This document shows, in pieces, positions 22,895 to 34,952 of a stretch of 64,000 nucleotides of DNA. Both the position numbers and the translations under genes were made by a program. The stretch spans positions 868,001 through 932,000 of the forward strand of contig JAIWZP010000006.1 of NCBI GenBank assembly GCA_025201375.1. The letters are read 5' to 3'. Below the pieces are notes generated by a model, which saw nothing but the letters and a program-made list of their open reading frames with translations, was not told where the DNA came from and searched no databases. Positions within the stretch are counted from its first letter, which is position 1. Each line of letters starts with the position of its first letter. Source of the stretch: Gongronella butleri. Its lineage: Eukaryota > Mucoromycota > Mucoromycetes > Mucorales > Cunninghamellaceae.

Positions 22895-24019
22895 TTATTC
22901 GAATTGAGATGCCAATTGCTTGATGCCGTCCACCTCGTAGATGTGCTGCTCGCCGTTTTGGATGCCTTGAATGACGGCCATGGCGACGGTGTCAATGTGC
23001 AATGGTGGGGTGGTGAAGGTCTTTCCAAACGGCAGCGAAGCAATGTCCTTGGCAATTGGCCGTGTCACGGCATTAGCGGTCTGCAGCGCTGTTGCTAGCG
23101 GCAACGACACGGGCCGCGCATCGCTGTACATGAATCCGGGCCGCAGGATGATCGCCTTGAAGCTCGGCTCACCAAGCAAGAAGCGCTCGGCTTCGCGTTT
23201 GCTCGTAATGTACCGAGGATTGATCAAGGGGAACACATCCGACGCTGAAATGTACGAAAAGGACTGCACGGACTCTTGCTTGGCCGCCTGCTTTGCCACC
23301 TGAATCGCTGAAAAAAAAAGGGAGATTTAGCACAAAGTTTTTTTTTTTTTTTTTACGATTTTTGTGTCTTACCCGCGTCCCGATTGATCGACTCGTAGGT
23401 GTGCGCAGTCTGTTTGCGTGGATCCAAAGGATTGCCACGATCAGTCATGCCTGCAATCTCGCCTAGCACCTTGCTCGCGCCGCACAACGCGCCAAACACT
23501 GTGGGATCATTGACCACCTGCTTGTAATCGCTTTCCAAGATGATCCCCACCGTGTGAACAATGTCCGTCACGCCCGTGAGCAACTCGTTGTAGGTCGCTG
23601 GCGTCGTCGAGTCGCCTTTTGCCCATTGCACCTAAATAAAAAAAGGAATTTAAAGCCATTGCATTGCATTTTTGTCAAGACCAGGGTCGCTCCCTGGTTG
23701 TTCCCACTGTGCACCTTTTTTTTTTTTTTTTACCTCCTTTGCCCAGCTGGGCGTGCCTTGACGCGCAAACTGATCAGGCTCGCCCCGTCGGCTAGTAGAC
23801 GAAAGAAAAAGTGAATAAAAAAAAAAAAAAGAAAAGACGAAACGGGATCTGTTTACCTCAGGCTGATCGTTTGCCAGCCCTTATAAACCGCTGCTTTGCA
23901 TACGCTCTGTCCTGGAAAAGCGCGTCTGTGAGCGTCTGTGAGGAAATATGAACGCTCAGAGCCTTACCGAGGAACCCGGAGCCACCAACGACTAAAAGTT
24001 TCCTTGCAACTTGAGCCAT
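22895..24019 (-). CDS. COQ11: COQ11-type atypical short-chain dehydrogenase
   Basis: NAD(P)-binding Rossmann protein of the NDUFA9/COQ11 branch, matching yeast Coq11 (YLR290C), which associates with the coenzyme Q synthome on the mitochondrial inner membrane. Five minus-strand exons starting at the ATG at 24019 close to 278 aa. Dinucleotide motif VVGGSGFLGQSVCKAA is split by intron 1; GWQTISLSRRGEP, SWAKEVQWAKGD and DIVHTVGIILESDYKQV follow. The SDR catalytic pair seems altered: YISASDVF then PRYITSKREAE, where a YxxxK (Y.TSK) is visible. The late motif AIILRPGFMYSD is typical. Some fungi fuse COQ11 to COQ10; here it stands alone. No clear cleavable presequence is seen (MAQVARKLLV). Confidence 0.85.
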
Positions 24020-24187
24020 AGTTGTCGTAAACGAATGGACAAGGGGGGGGGAAGAAAAGCGTCGCGCTCGCAATTCCCCTGCCGACCTTGCATGGATCCC
24101 AAATTGGGAAAGAATTTCGCATTGGTAGGCTCTCTTCCTAACTTTTCTTTTTTTTTCGGCGCGATTATACTTTTTTTTTTATTTATT

Positions 24188-27100
24188 CTATCCCAATGGG
24201 TCAAAGAGCTTGAGGTTGGTGGCCTTGTGGCCTGCGTGCCCCGAGGATTGCATTGAATTCCGTGGCGATGTATTGCTGGACGGATGGAGCGGGATGGCGC
24301 TCAGCATGGAAGAGGCTGGCGGGCGTGCTGCCTGTGGCATGGGCTGCGATGGCCTGGGATTCATGGCATTCAAAGAATTCATGGACGACATGGTCTGTGG
24401 CATGATCTGTTGTGTGTTTTGCGGTGAGGAGACGGGCATGGAACGCAGGGCATTGTAATTGGGGGCCATTGGTGCGGACGCCGCGGTCGACGCGTGCATC
24501 GAGGTGAAAGAATTCATGGAAGGCGTCGTGTTCGTCGGCTGGAGCGACATGGTGGCCATGGACGATGACAAGGGAGGTGGCGGCAGCGCAGGCGCGCTGT
24601 TGAAGATGGGGGCGCTCGTTTGATGCATCTGATTCATCTGATTCATTTGGTTCATTTGGTTCATCTGATTCAATTGATTCATTTGGTTGCTGTTCATGGC
24701 ATTGAGGGCAGGCTTGGATGCGGTGGATGGCACCAGTGTCTTTGATGGGGTGAACGAAGCGCGTGTAGGCGACGACCCTGTCGATCCCCAGCCACCACCT
24801 TGATTAGTGTTGCTAGTGGACAGGAATGACGATCGCTGACTCGTGCTGGGCGTCGACAGCAAATCATCGGGGAAGATGGATGTGTTGCCATTGGTATGAC
24901 CCGAAGCATTGGCCGTGGCCGTGGCCGTGCCCATCGCCTTGACAGATGGTGCTTGTTGGCTGTTGAACGAGCCAAATGGATCGCCGCCGCCGCCGCCGCC
25001 TTGCACCAAATTCTCGAATGACACGTCCGACGGCTCGCCCGCAGCACCCACATCCAGAGCAATGGCCGCTGGTGATGCAGTCGCGCCATGACTCACGCTC
25101 CTTGTTTGATCTTCCAGCGACTTGACCTCTTGCAGATGCCGCGTGTGTGCTTCTTCAACACGTGTCGTCAACTCGCGAATCGTTCGCATGAATTTTTTGA
25201 ATTGCTCTAGATTCAATAGAGGTCCAAAACTCATTCGCCAGAGCTGCGGAAGGATCTCCGTCGCAACCACTTCCTTGTCAAGGTGCTTGCCCATTTCATC
25301 ATACACGGCCAGCGTCGCAAGCTATCCACAAAAAAAAAAAAAAAAAAAAAAGTGAATAAGAGTTCCATTCGATTCATTGGTCCCAATGGCCCCAATGGCA
25401 ATTACCATCACGGCAGGTTCCTTGGTCTTGATGTTCTTCAATAGAGGCACCATCTTCTCTTGCATGGTGTACTGCCATAAACAAAAAAGCAATTGTAAGT
25501 ACGCAATATACATTTTTTCGAATTTTACCGCAACATTTCCTTTTTTTTTTTTTTTTTACCTTGTCAATGACCTTGATCATCGAGTGGAAGCAAATGAGCG
25601 TGCTGACCTTGACAGACAAGACGGTGGTCTTGACAAAGAGGCCCTGGACACGTGGGAACAACGCGCTCTTGATGGTCGTGTAGTCCAGCGACTCGCACAG
25701 GGTAGGAACAATGCGCAATGCCTTTTCTTGCACCACCACCGACGGATTTTCGAGCGCAGCGTACATCAAAGGCATCACCTCTATTAAGAGATTTAAAAAA
25801 AAATATGAATAAAAACAGCATTTTCTCCCGTCAATGGGGCCATACCGTCCCGGAACAGCTCGCGAGGCGTCTTTTCCTGCAGCACATCCAGTCGTTCCAA
25901 AAGCACAATCATGTTTTGAGGCGGGTCGCGGATCGCAAACGCGGGTTTCAGGCCCGGCAGCACAAGCTCGCAGAATTCCTTTTGAGTCAGCTTGCCACTG
26001 ATCAAAAAGATGTTGGGCACCGTGTATGGCAGTAGCTGGTGGTCCTTGAGCTCTTCAAGCAACGACGGCAAAATCTGCACAAAGGAAAAAAATTAGATGA
26101 GCGGCACTGCGGGTCAATTTTTTTCATTTTTTCATTTTTTTTTTTTTTTGCATTTTACCTTGCGTTTCAGCACGCGATCCGGGAATTGGTTGAGGACGCG
26201 CGCTAGGCCCTTCATGAATTGTGACTTTTCCTCGCGCGACTTTTCCGGGAAGCTCTCCAAGAACTTCATCGTTGAAACCAGAATATTGTCAAAGTACTTG
26301 GAGCTTTGGAACGCCAAAACTGACGTGCGCTGCGTCGGCGAGCGCGCAAGCAGGCTGCGGATTACGTCTACGGATGACACGCGTCAGTCACGTGCCATTT
26401 TTTTCATCTAACCCCTTGGCAATTACCTTGCAAATGCGCTGGGATATTCCTGTAATCGGCGGATGACATGGACTGGATCTTGCGCTCATATGTGCGCATA
26501 TTATTGAATGTCTGCATCATTGACACACCATTGTTATGCACCGTGTAAGCGAGGCAGCCCAGCGAAAACATGTCATTGGCGACGCAAATGTCATTGTTCA
26601 TCACAAATTCAGGCGCTAAAAGTGGCAAAAGGGTTATGGATCAATCATTGAGCACTTTTGCGGACGCATTGCCCCTTTGGCCCTACCGGCATAGTCTAAA
26701 TTGATCTGGCATTCCTCGGGCAGGTATTCATTGTATTCAAACATGTTGGCACCGACGTCATCTTGATTTAAAAATACACTGAACCCAAGCCTGTGCAAGA
26801 AAAAAAACGCGTCAGAGGATATACGCGACGCGTCGCGTTTCATCGTTTTACCCGCCAATCTTCCAGTCACCCTTGGCATTGACAAAAATGGCATCCGGTG
26901 TCAGATTATGGTGGACAACTTGGGCATCGTTGAGGAATTGCAACCCCTTGGCGACTTGCAGCAGGCCCTTTTGGATCTACAAATCATGGATGAATGGCCC
27001 TGCACTTTTTCATTCTCTTTTAAAGGCATGTACCTCCAGCTCGTCCAAATCGTAGCCGCTCGACTCGCTTTCGGACGAGTAGCTTTGCGCTTTTTTAACA

Positions 27101-27616
27101 AGATGCCCCAATGTGCCTGTCAATGGCTCCGTCACAAACACAATCGACGACCGCGAATCGGACACGCGTTCCACGACTTGGAGAATCGAGGGGTGTCGCA
27201 GTCGCGCGAGGTTGCTCGCCTAGGAAAGAAAAATGCAGTGTTCGTGCGCCGTGTTTCTTCTTTTTTTTCCATTGTTTGCCTTACCTCCTTCTTCAACAGC
27301 TCATACACCTGTTCAGTGTCTTGCTTGGACGCTCCGCGCTCGCGTTTGAACGAAACATCCAGTGACTTTTTCTCAAAAATCTAAAATATGCAAAAACGTG
27401 CAAAAAAAATTGGCAAACAACAGCATGACATTCAATGAGCTGAACTATGATGCACTCTCAAGACCTTACGAATATGGCGACAGGCTGCTGTGTGGTTTTG
27501 TGCACGCCTTGGTATATTTTCCATAGGCCGGCCGTCGAGATTTGGCCTTTAATGTCGTACTTTGACGTGAGCGAGTTGGTCACGGACTGCACAAAGGAAT
27601 AAAATGAAGAGCTCAT
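24188..27616 (-). CDS. SCYL2: SCYL2/Ppk32-like pseudokinase of clathrin traffic
   Basis: SCY1-family protein of the SCYL2 (CVAK104) group, linked to clathrin-coated vesicle traffic at Golgi and endosomes. Eleven minus-strand exons from the ATG at 27616 to the TAG at 24188 give about 900 aa (human 929). Kinase-like domain at about 25-330: the HRD motif is VVHHNLTPDAIFVN and the DFG position is IGGLGFS, so catalytic residues are missing as in other SCYL proteins. HEAT-type repeats at about 340-600 (LPYTVPNIFLISGKLTQKEF, ALRIVPTLCESLDY). The disordered tail has linear motifs expected of a clathrin adaptor partner: DPFGSF, FPDDLL and a final LKLFDPLG. It also has a tandem NQM/NQMNQL repeat at about 24629-24690 and a (Gly)6 run. 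Confidence 0.9.
24625..24700 (-). repeat. In-frame 9-nt tandem repeat in SCYL2 tail
   Basis: Near-perfect repeats of a 9-nt unit encode Asn-Gln-Met blocks (NQM, variants NQL and HQT). Synonymous variation between units (GATTCAT, GGTTCAT) shows partial decay. Such repeats are likely to vary in length between strains. Confidence 0.8.
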
Positions 27617-28680
27617 CTCTGGCAACTACTAGGGGGACACGTCAGACAGGACGCAAGTAAGGGGAACGCGAGGGAAGCGTAGAGATGAACGATGAAAAAA
27701 AAAAAAAAAAAAAAAGGAAGAAAGAGGCCAAGAGAGAAGAAAAAACTGTTGCCTTGGCAACCGATGAACTGCTCCCCTTTTAATAGAAGGGCGGGGATTT
27801 GCACCTAAAAAAGGTAACACAAAAAGCAACCGCGACAAGATCAAAATACAACACAGCCACGCATCCTGAAGCGCGCGTAATAAAAGCGCAACGCCACACG
27901 CCACGGTACCTTTCAGACATTCTTTTATTCAGAAAGAATGGCTCTTGTGGCGCAATGGTAGTTGTAAGCACGTCAAAATGGATATTTCTTTTTGTTTTTT
28001 GTTTTTGCTTTTGGCGCGCGCGTGTTTATCAATCCGCCCGCAGTCATTCGGTTTATGTTGATTGTCGTGTCTGTTCGACAACAAAAGAAATGATGTTGGC
28101 AAGATTTTTTAGGGCTAAGACTATGCCAACTTTTTTTTTTTGTTGGCTTTGTTTGTGCCTTTTTGTTCTCCACTCAATTATGCAAGTCTTCAACCATGGT
28201 TTGCACTACGCAAAAGCAATTCCTTTTCGTAAAATTCAAAATCTGAAAAATGTTGTCAGACCACTACAGCACTTTTGAGTGCACCTAATATTCGTCACTT
28301 ATTTGCTGGGTGCAATCATGGGACAATATGAGTATTGTCGAGAAATTGGCAGAGAAACACGCAAAACATCCCGTTTCGACCTTATACAATTCGATGGCGA
28401 TCTAGCCTAAAGATCTGAAATCAGTACAAATTTGCAGAGAACGAGTGCACGCGTCCCAGCAAGTCCGTGGTCATGAAATTGCGAATTTTTACGCGTTCCG
28501 CGACGCCGACTTTTAAATGCATTTCATCGCGCTCTCATGTAATCCCGCTACAATAAGTTGCTTGAAAATTGTTATGGATAGTGCTCTCATGGAGGGCTAG
28601 TTTGATGCACAAAGAGCACTTTTATTGTAGCAGAAATAATTCTTCAAACCGAGGCCCTATAGAGGCTCGGACCCTATTGT
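27617..28680. other. Gene-poor stretch upstream of SCYL2-like gene
   Basis: SCYL2 promoter with an A tract at about 27695-27715, then unique DNA. A tRNA-like 22-nt sequence with an A-box lies at 27940-27961 (see findings), but no complete tRNA can be folded. A palindromic-looking GAGGCCCTATAGAGGCTC occurs at about 28652-28669. Confidence 0.35.
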
Positions 28681-29115
28681 CTATTCCCACTTGTTTCCAG
28701 CCAAATTGTCTATCTGCTCGGGAGACACGATGAATTCATCAAAAGTGACGGCACATTGGCCGTTCAGGGCTTGAGCTAGCTTCTTTTGTAGAGCATTCAA
28801 TTTCTCCAGCTGCTCATGCAAATCAAGTTGCATGGTCATCTCCATGTCTCGAAAGTCTTCGTCGTCATCCTCGGCCACTTGCGCCCGCTTTAGTTCTTGA
28901 ACAAGAAGCTGAGCGCGTCTAATTCGCACCTCACGCTCTGCTTGCAGTATATTTAGGTCATCAATTTCTTTCTGCTTTTTGGTAAGGGCAAGGTGAATCG
29001 CCTTTCTGATATTTTCCACGCCAATAATATAAAGTATGGTATACAGGCAAACAATGAAGTAAGTAAACCAGCCTGGCGACAAGGCGGTTATTGCTTGGCT
29101 CAAGACACTCTCCAT
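28681..29115 (-). CDS. Small TM plus coiled-coil protein, unknown
   Basis: Not recognised. Intronless, 144 aa from the ATG at 29115 (MESVLSQAI). An in-frame start codon 13 codons upstream, at 29154, also exists. One hydrophobic helix at about 15-37 (WFTYFIVCLYTILYIIGV) is followed by a long charged helix with coiled-coil character: KKQKEIDDLNILQAEREV, then LLVQELKRAQ and LHEQLEKLNALQKKLAQAL. The tail is acidic. It stands alone between repeat-rich regions, which is compatible with a lineage-specific gene. The clean amphipathic pattern over 140 codons supports it as real. Confidence 0.5.
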   Translation of the reverse strand: MESVLSQAITALSPGWFTYFIVCLYTILYIIGVENIRKAIHLALTKKQKEIDDLNILQAEREVRIRRAQLLVQELKRAQVAEDDDEDFRDMEMTMQLDLHEQLEKLNALQKKLAQALNGQCAVTFDEFIVSPEQIDNLAGNKWE

Positions 29116-30229
29116 GGGTTGGTGAATGAGACAAGGATGAGGCAATATAGGCACAAGGTGAAAATATCAGCCCATCTGGTGAGTACAACATTGGCGTCTA
29201 TGTGTCACAAAGGCGCCTTTGATCCCTGTTTAGAACCTGAATGGCTTGATTTGCTTGTTTTAGCGATTGATCACAGGATAAACTTACCAGTCGTGCACAG
29301 CATCTCAGAATATAAGAAAAGGGTAGGGAAACCGGCCATTTTGACTCTGTGTTGCGTGACATTGCTTCTTTATTCTCGCGTTTTTTGTGAGAGCAGTTTC
29401 AAAGTAATACCGCTCGATTCAAAATCAAATTTGACATTGATGTGCCTGGCCCAGTTTCGGGGTGGAAACCTTTGCGGTGGGTAGCGTCAAGCCATACGGA
29501 TGGTTCATCAACAGTGTCCAGCAGATTCGTCAAAGCTCTTCGACCCAGCGGACGGGCATCGTTGTTGTACGCGTCTCGGGCTTCTTTTTCGGGGCTCTGC
29601 CTTCGTGTGCTGCAAGCTGTACTGCATGACACTCTTCAGCGCGTCTTTAAGCAGTACAGTACCCAAAAACCAAAAAAAAAAAAAATGAGAATTGTGCAGC
29701 ATGCAGGGAGAACTAAATCATCTTAAGCTTGGAGTTTGACGTGATCGTGCCTACTATTTCGCCGTGCAAAAGGTAAAACGGATGCAACGCTGCGAGAGCG
29801 AAAACATCGTGTCATCTGTCCTCTTTTTTTTTTTTTTTTTGCGAGCAGCGTTCCTTGCATGGCGTGCGCGCGATGACATGACCCTTTTGCTTGCATCCAC
29901 ACCGCATCAAGATCGCTGTGACGCTGTCCTTCCTCCACTTCCTTTTCCATCATGTCGCTATCATTATCAATTACCAATGTTGTGTACAGTACAAACAAGC
30001 ACTCCTTCCTTCGTCTTTGGAGACATACAATAGAAAATAAAATCATGAATTATGAATCATAATAAGCGCTGACCGCTTAGTACAATATCATTTCTGATTG
30101 TGGCATTGAGCACAATTTTATTGATTACGTACACTGTATCATACGCTTTATCAATTACAGTATCATAAAATTTACGGCAGCAGCGCCCCCAAAAGAGGAG
30201 ACAGACATCTACTGTATCTTTTATTATAC
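29116..30229. other. Gene-free stretch
   Basis: No gene is supported. A T tract lies at about 29823-29840 and an A tract at 29670-29683. From about 29650 onward TACAGTA/TACTGTA words become frequent (29654, 29990, 30158, 30211, 30228). A short minus-strand frame at 29399-29632 has no recognisable content. Confidence 0.35.
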
Positions 30230-33130
30230 AGTAGAATGGCAGCGCAGCAATGCGTGTTTTTCAAACTTTGACGGCTTGCCGTGCCTCCAGAATTTTTTTT
30301 ACAGTCCATCTTGCTCTTTTTTTTTGGAGGGCATGCAAGCAAAGCACAAAGTTGCCTTTGCAAAACGACAATACAGTAATGCATGCTTTTCGCACGTTCC
30401 CGGCTCGCTGTGCCCTCAATTTTTTTTACAGCCTACCGTACCTGCCCGCCGATGAGTAGCAAGGCTGTGCCTTGAAAAAAAGAGGGCCAAGGCGCCAAGT
30501 CAGACGCGCGTGGAACAGGCGCGGCTGAACAAATTCAAGTTACGGTACATCTTGAAGTAGAGGACACATTATCATAGAAACAGGCTTACAGTATTATGCC
30601 GAGGCGAACGAGGGGGACCCTCTCATTTTATTTTGGTTGCAGTGCAAAAAAACGAACTCTCCCGATTTTTTTAGATTGTCGAAAATGCCAAAAAAACTCC
30701 CATTATTACAGTATACAGTACTACCGGTATTTTGCATTCATCTCTCCATTTGCATGGTCGAACCCGCTCAAAATTAGCTGCATTGGATTCAGCGCAAAAT
30801 TTGCAACAAAAAAGCTTAAACCCCGAAAGCGCTACGACCACTTTTGAAAAATTCAGGGGTCACTCAGGGGTCACGAATTTCAATCTCAGAAAATATCTAA
30901 TTTATTTCGAACTCCGAATGATCAATGCATCCCAAACAGGTAAGTCCGACAATTTGCCTTTGGCAAACAAAATGCCAGGTCGTCCCAAAGCAAGAAAAAT
31001 GCCCAAAGAATGACGCATGAACGGCGATCGACTGAGAAAAGTGCCTACTTTGGCCAAGATTTTTTTTCAAAAATTTAAGGTTTGACACTTCCAAATTATT
31101 AAGGTGGTGTATTGCATGAAATTTTTTTTACTGTAGTATTTTTGCAGGTTTTTGCGCGCTGTAGATATGATAGAATGGGCAGCAAGCTGGTGAAATGACC
31201 GATGCAAAAAGTTAAAACCCACGCTACTGTAGCGCCCTGCAAGTCATCCCATTAGATGCTTTGCCCCCCTATTTTTTATTAAATCTGAAATAAAAATCGA
31301 GGGTTGACTAGACATTTGTCGAGCAAATCGTCATTGAATTTTTTGTTGAAAAAGTGTATTTCCTCCGCCAGTTTTGATCAGATCGCCCTGAAACTTATTT
31401 CATTCGATGGAGATTCAGCAGCAGCATTTTACACATTAAAAGCATCGTTGGTTATTTTTCCAGTTGTCGAGAAAGCAAGTTTGAAAATTGATCCAATGTT
31501 TGAGCGACTTTTGCAAGCGGGCAAAGTTCATCCATCGGGCGAGCAAACAATCAGGATTCAGGAAATGACACCCGAGTGCGTCTCTTTGATCGGTGCCATT
31601 TCACCACGATGCACAAAATATTTTGAGAGACTCGTGCCGCCGGATTTGTGGAAATGTCAGAATTTTGGATTCATCTGCACAATGACTCGGTCGACTCCTG
31701 GTTTGAACGATTTTTCAAAAAGAGTCGCTCGCGTCGGTAAAACATTATGTGTAGACTTTGGGCCACCCAACTACAGTATGATGATTTGTGCGTGGCATTT
31801 AATTCTGCATTTGTAAAAATGTCGAGATTTCGAATTCATTTACCAAACGATCCAGTCAATCTTGGGGTTTCATGTTCGTTGTGTTGTGAATAAGGTGCGG
31901 CCCGAAATAGTCAAAGGGCAAAGGGTGGGAGGCAATCGATTCATGATTTGTGTTGGTCATCCATGGATTTGTGCCAATTCTTGAAAACTGCGCGTACTAC
32001 GAAAACGGCCCGATCAACATCTGGCTTTTTAATTGTTTTTTCAAAGAGTGACGCTGAAAATGCCAAGTGGCAAAGTTTGGCGATGATCGAATCATGATTT
32101 TACCGCGAAGAAATGAATTATACAGTACAAAAACGCGCAACAGCCAAATTTTCAGCGATGCCGTACTTCCCGACAAACCACATGATTGACCTTTGGATTT
32201 TTATTTTTTTCTGAGAAGAGAGAAGCAACATCCACTACATGTAAAAGTTTCGTGGAGCTGCGATGAGTACTTGCTTGGTGGTGACGAATTCTTTTTTTAA
32301 ATTTAGAAAAAAAAGGTGGTGGGTCAGGTCAAAATGGATCTGGAGGGTCCCTCGCTTTGAGAGGCTCAGGTCTCTCAAATCCGTTTGGCAACCTACACAT
32401 TGGACATCTGAGAGTTATATCATTTGGTGCATTGACCCCTTCTTTTTTCTAAGCCAATCTGCAATAAAAATCGGGGGTCGATCAAGCTGTTTTCGAGGAA
32501 CGGGCAATCAAACCCAAATTTTAGAAAATGGAATTTCTGCATCACTTTTGGTCGTACGCTGGTGAAACTGGGTTCATCCGACAGAGAATCGAATTCTGCA
32601 TTTATTGTCACAGCAGCACACCATCCTTTGTCTTGTCCATTGCCGAGAAAAACGAAGCTGAAATGTTTGATTGGGCGTTGCAAGCGTACAAATGTTGCGC
32701 ATCGGCGTTGCCGGGCAGGGATAAAATGACCCCCTTGTGCGTGTCTTTCCACGTGTAAGATTTAAGCCTGGTCGAATAACAGCTTGACGCGCTGGAGACA
32801 AAATTGTGAATTTATGGAGCATTGTCAATTTTCTTGCCAACGGTCAGATCAACCCCCGGTTTTTACTATTGTTCGGAAAAGAGAGAAACCAAAATGCTCA
32901 TATGTATGCCAAAATTTCATGGGTGTTTGATCTCATATTGGCACAGACGCCTCTGCACATCGCCATTCTAAGGCCGACGAGATGCAAACATGACCGAGAG
33001 CGTCGTTCGGTCGTTGTCAACTGGTGCCAATTTCATCCAACAAGCGCAGTTATTTGGCGCCACATTATGGCCAACTTGGCGAATATGATATGTCATTTTC
33101 GACAACACTGGTCGATCTCTGAATTTTCTC
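30230..33130 (+). repeat. Degenerate dispersed repeat, copy R3
   Basis: Homologous to R1: 30720-30960 matches 5630-5870, 31190-31400 matches 5890-6110, 32180-32400 matches 6690-6910 and 32455-32760 matches 7230-7540. At its left end a ~55-nt segment is present twice in tandem (30250-30306 and 30380-30435); the same segment is at 5466-5520 and 51383-51440. Frames 31304-31816 and 32528-32758 are still open, and parallel segments align (EKASLKIDPMFERLLQ with EKNEAEMFDWALQA). Stops and lack of a start or known domain argue for decay. Confidence 0.7.
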
Positions 33131-33141
33131 TCTCTCTCTCT

Positions 33142-33184
<43 letters not shown>
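33127..33184. repeat. (TC)n followed by a 42-nt poly(T) tract
   Basis: A short CT repeat runs directly into about 42 consecutive T, the longest homopolymer in the window, at the right border of R3. Confidence 0.9.
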
Positions 33185-33185
<1 letters not shown>

Positions 33186-33443
33186 GAGGGGAACTGCAAA
33201 CGCATGAAATAATGACCCAGTTTTGTGTATTAGACCCTCGATTGTTTTCATGAGTACGGATGGTGGCATCATTTTTTTATTTATTTTTGTGAGCTGCCAA
33301 TGGCTAGAGAGAACAAGTTCATTCTACTACAATATTCGTACAACAACAGATTAAAGATACACGTAAAAGAAAAAAAGACAATTTGATGGGTAGTGGGGTG
33401 GTGGTGGTGGCAATACAGGGTGGAATGGGACAAGGATGGCTGC

Positions 33444-34952
33444 TTAGAAAGCAAAAGCGGCAATGACGGCCATGCAGGCGGCGCCCAAGGCGGACGACAC
33501 GGTCAAGGTAGCGGCGCCAGACTTGGTGCCGGAGCTGCTACCGGCGGCTGAGCCCGAGGCAGTGCCCGAGGCGGCGGCGCTGCTGCCAGCAGAAGAAGGC
33601 ACGGTGGTGTTCGCGCCATTGTCGGTGGGGTAGATAAAGTTTTGCTCCCAGTAGGGGTGGCTATCGTTTTGGCACTGGCTGACGGGCACGACGCGGAAGG
33701 TCTTTTGCAATTGAGGAAGCCACTTTTCGGCCATGGACACGGTCGCGTTGTTCAATTCGTGTTCAAGCACAATGTGACCGGACGCAGTGTCGGAGCCGTT
33801 TTGACGGCCCTGAATCCAGCCCTCAAAGTAGCCATCGACGGTGTCGGGCGACAAAGTGCCGCCACCGGAGCCGGGCATGGCCCAGTCATTGGTGTCCCAG
33901 TCCCAAATGATGGTGTTCAGACCCATTTGGTTGGCAATGGCACGGACACGATCGTCGACATCGCCATAGGGAGGGCGCCAGCACTTGGTGGTCACACCAG
34001 TGACTTCCTTGATGGCGCGCAGCGTCCAGTAGAATTCAGCAACGATTTCCTCGTTCTTTTTGGTAGTCATGGGGGGATGGCTCCACGTGTGGACACAGAG
34101 CGTGTGGCCATCGGCCAGGGCACGCTGGGCAGCCGCAGGGGCAGCAATGACATTGGAACCAATGTCTGAAAAAAAAGCAAAAATAAAAAGAGGCAATAGT
34201 GAGCAAAATTATGGAAAATATGTGCAATTTGTACTAGGAACGGGAACTTACAGAACAAGCTGGCCTTTTGGTTGTTGTTGGCGGCCAAAAAGTCGTACAA
34301 GTGGGGTTCGGCATACGCGCCACCATCCGAAGTAAGAGGGCCATCATCCTAAAAAAAAAAATAACAAATCATTTAGTGCATCTCAAGAGGGGATGTTGTG
34401 GTCAAAACAAATTGCCTTACATAGGTCAGGCCCCAGGTACCAGGAGTAGGGCAATTCACGACATCCGGTGCAACATTGGGATGCTTGGGCTTGGTGCAGC
34501 CACTAGCAGACCACCAACAATCGCTAGAAAACAAGAAAAAAAGGCATCAGTGACGCGGTCCAAGGCCAAAAAAAAGGGGGGGGGAGGCATTACGGATCAG
34601 CGTTGGCATCGTAACCCGCGAAGCTGAGATCGCCCTTGGAATCGGCGGTGCGCACAGTGGAATTGGGCACGATGCCCCAATTGATGGCATTGATGACGGC
34701 CGTGACCTCGGGCGAATTGGTGGGGGGCGTGGCCCAGCCCGTGGGGTAGCCAGCAAGGGTAATGGAGCTGTTCTGGAAGGGACCAGTGGGCACGGCACCC
34801 GTGGGCACCGATTGCACGTTACCACCAACAGGCTTGACATCCGCCAACCAAGCGGGCGAAGCCGTGGGGAACGCACCAGACGAGGTGCCAGTGGCATTTT
34901 GCGCGAGCACCATGGATGCCAGCGACGCCAATGAGACAAAAAGAACCTTCAT
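33444..34952 (-). CDS. Chitin deacetylase 1 (CE4, secreted, GPI-type)
   Basis: Polysaccharide deacetylase that turns cell-wall chitin into chitosan, a major mucoralean wall polymer. Four minus-strand exons, 34952-34594, 34523-34421, 34348-34252 and 34165-33444, give 426 aa. Signal peptide at 1-17 (LFVSLASLASMVLAQ). NodB motifs: GLTYDDGP (catalytic base and metal Asp), CVHTWSHP (metal His pair), [12 protein letters not shown], the DWDTNDW aromatic motif, and HIVLEHE (catalytic His). The C-terminus is Ser/Ala/Gly-rich, then a hydrophobic tail (ALGAACMAVIAAFAF), typical of GPI attachment. A TTTTAAAA box lies about 90 nt upstream (35040-35047). Paralogue of the gene at 41231. Confidence 0.94.

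Noticed and set aside
27940..28100. Functional tRNA-Arg gene
   Set aside because: The first 22 nt fit, but the D-stem does not pair, no anticodon arm follows and no acceptor 3' half exists; kept only as a low-interest finding.
28993..29484. Plus-strand open frame opposite the TM/coiled-coil gene
   Set aside because: It overlaps the better-supported minus-strand frame, has no recognisable composition and looks like its shadow.
31304..31816. Intact 170-aa gene in repeat R3
   Set aside because: It begins with ATG and is open, but the matching part of R1 is full of stops, the frame lies wholly within repeat DNA and no splice context or domain is seen.
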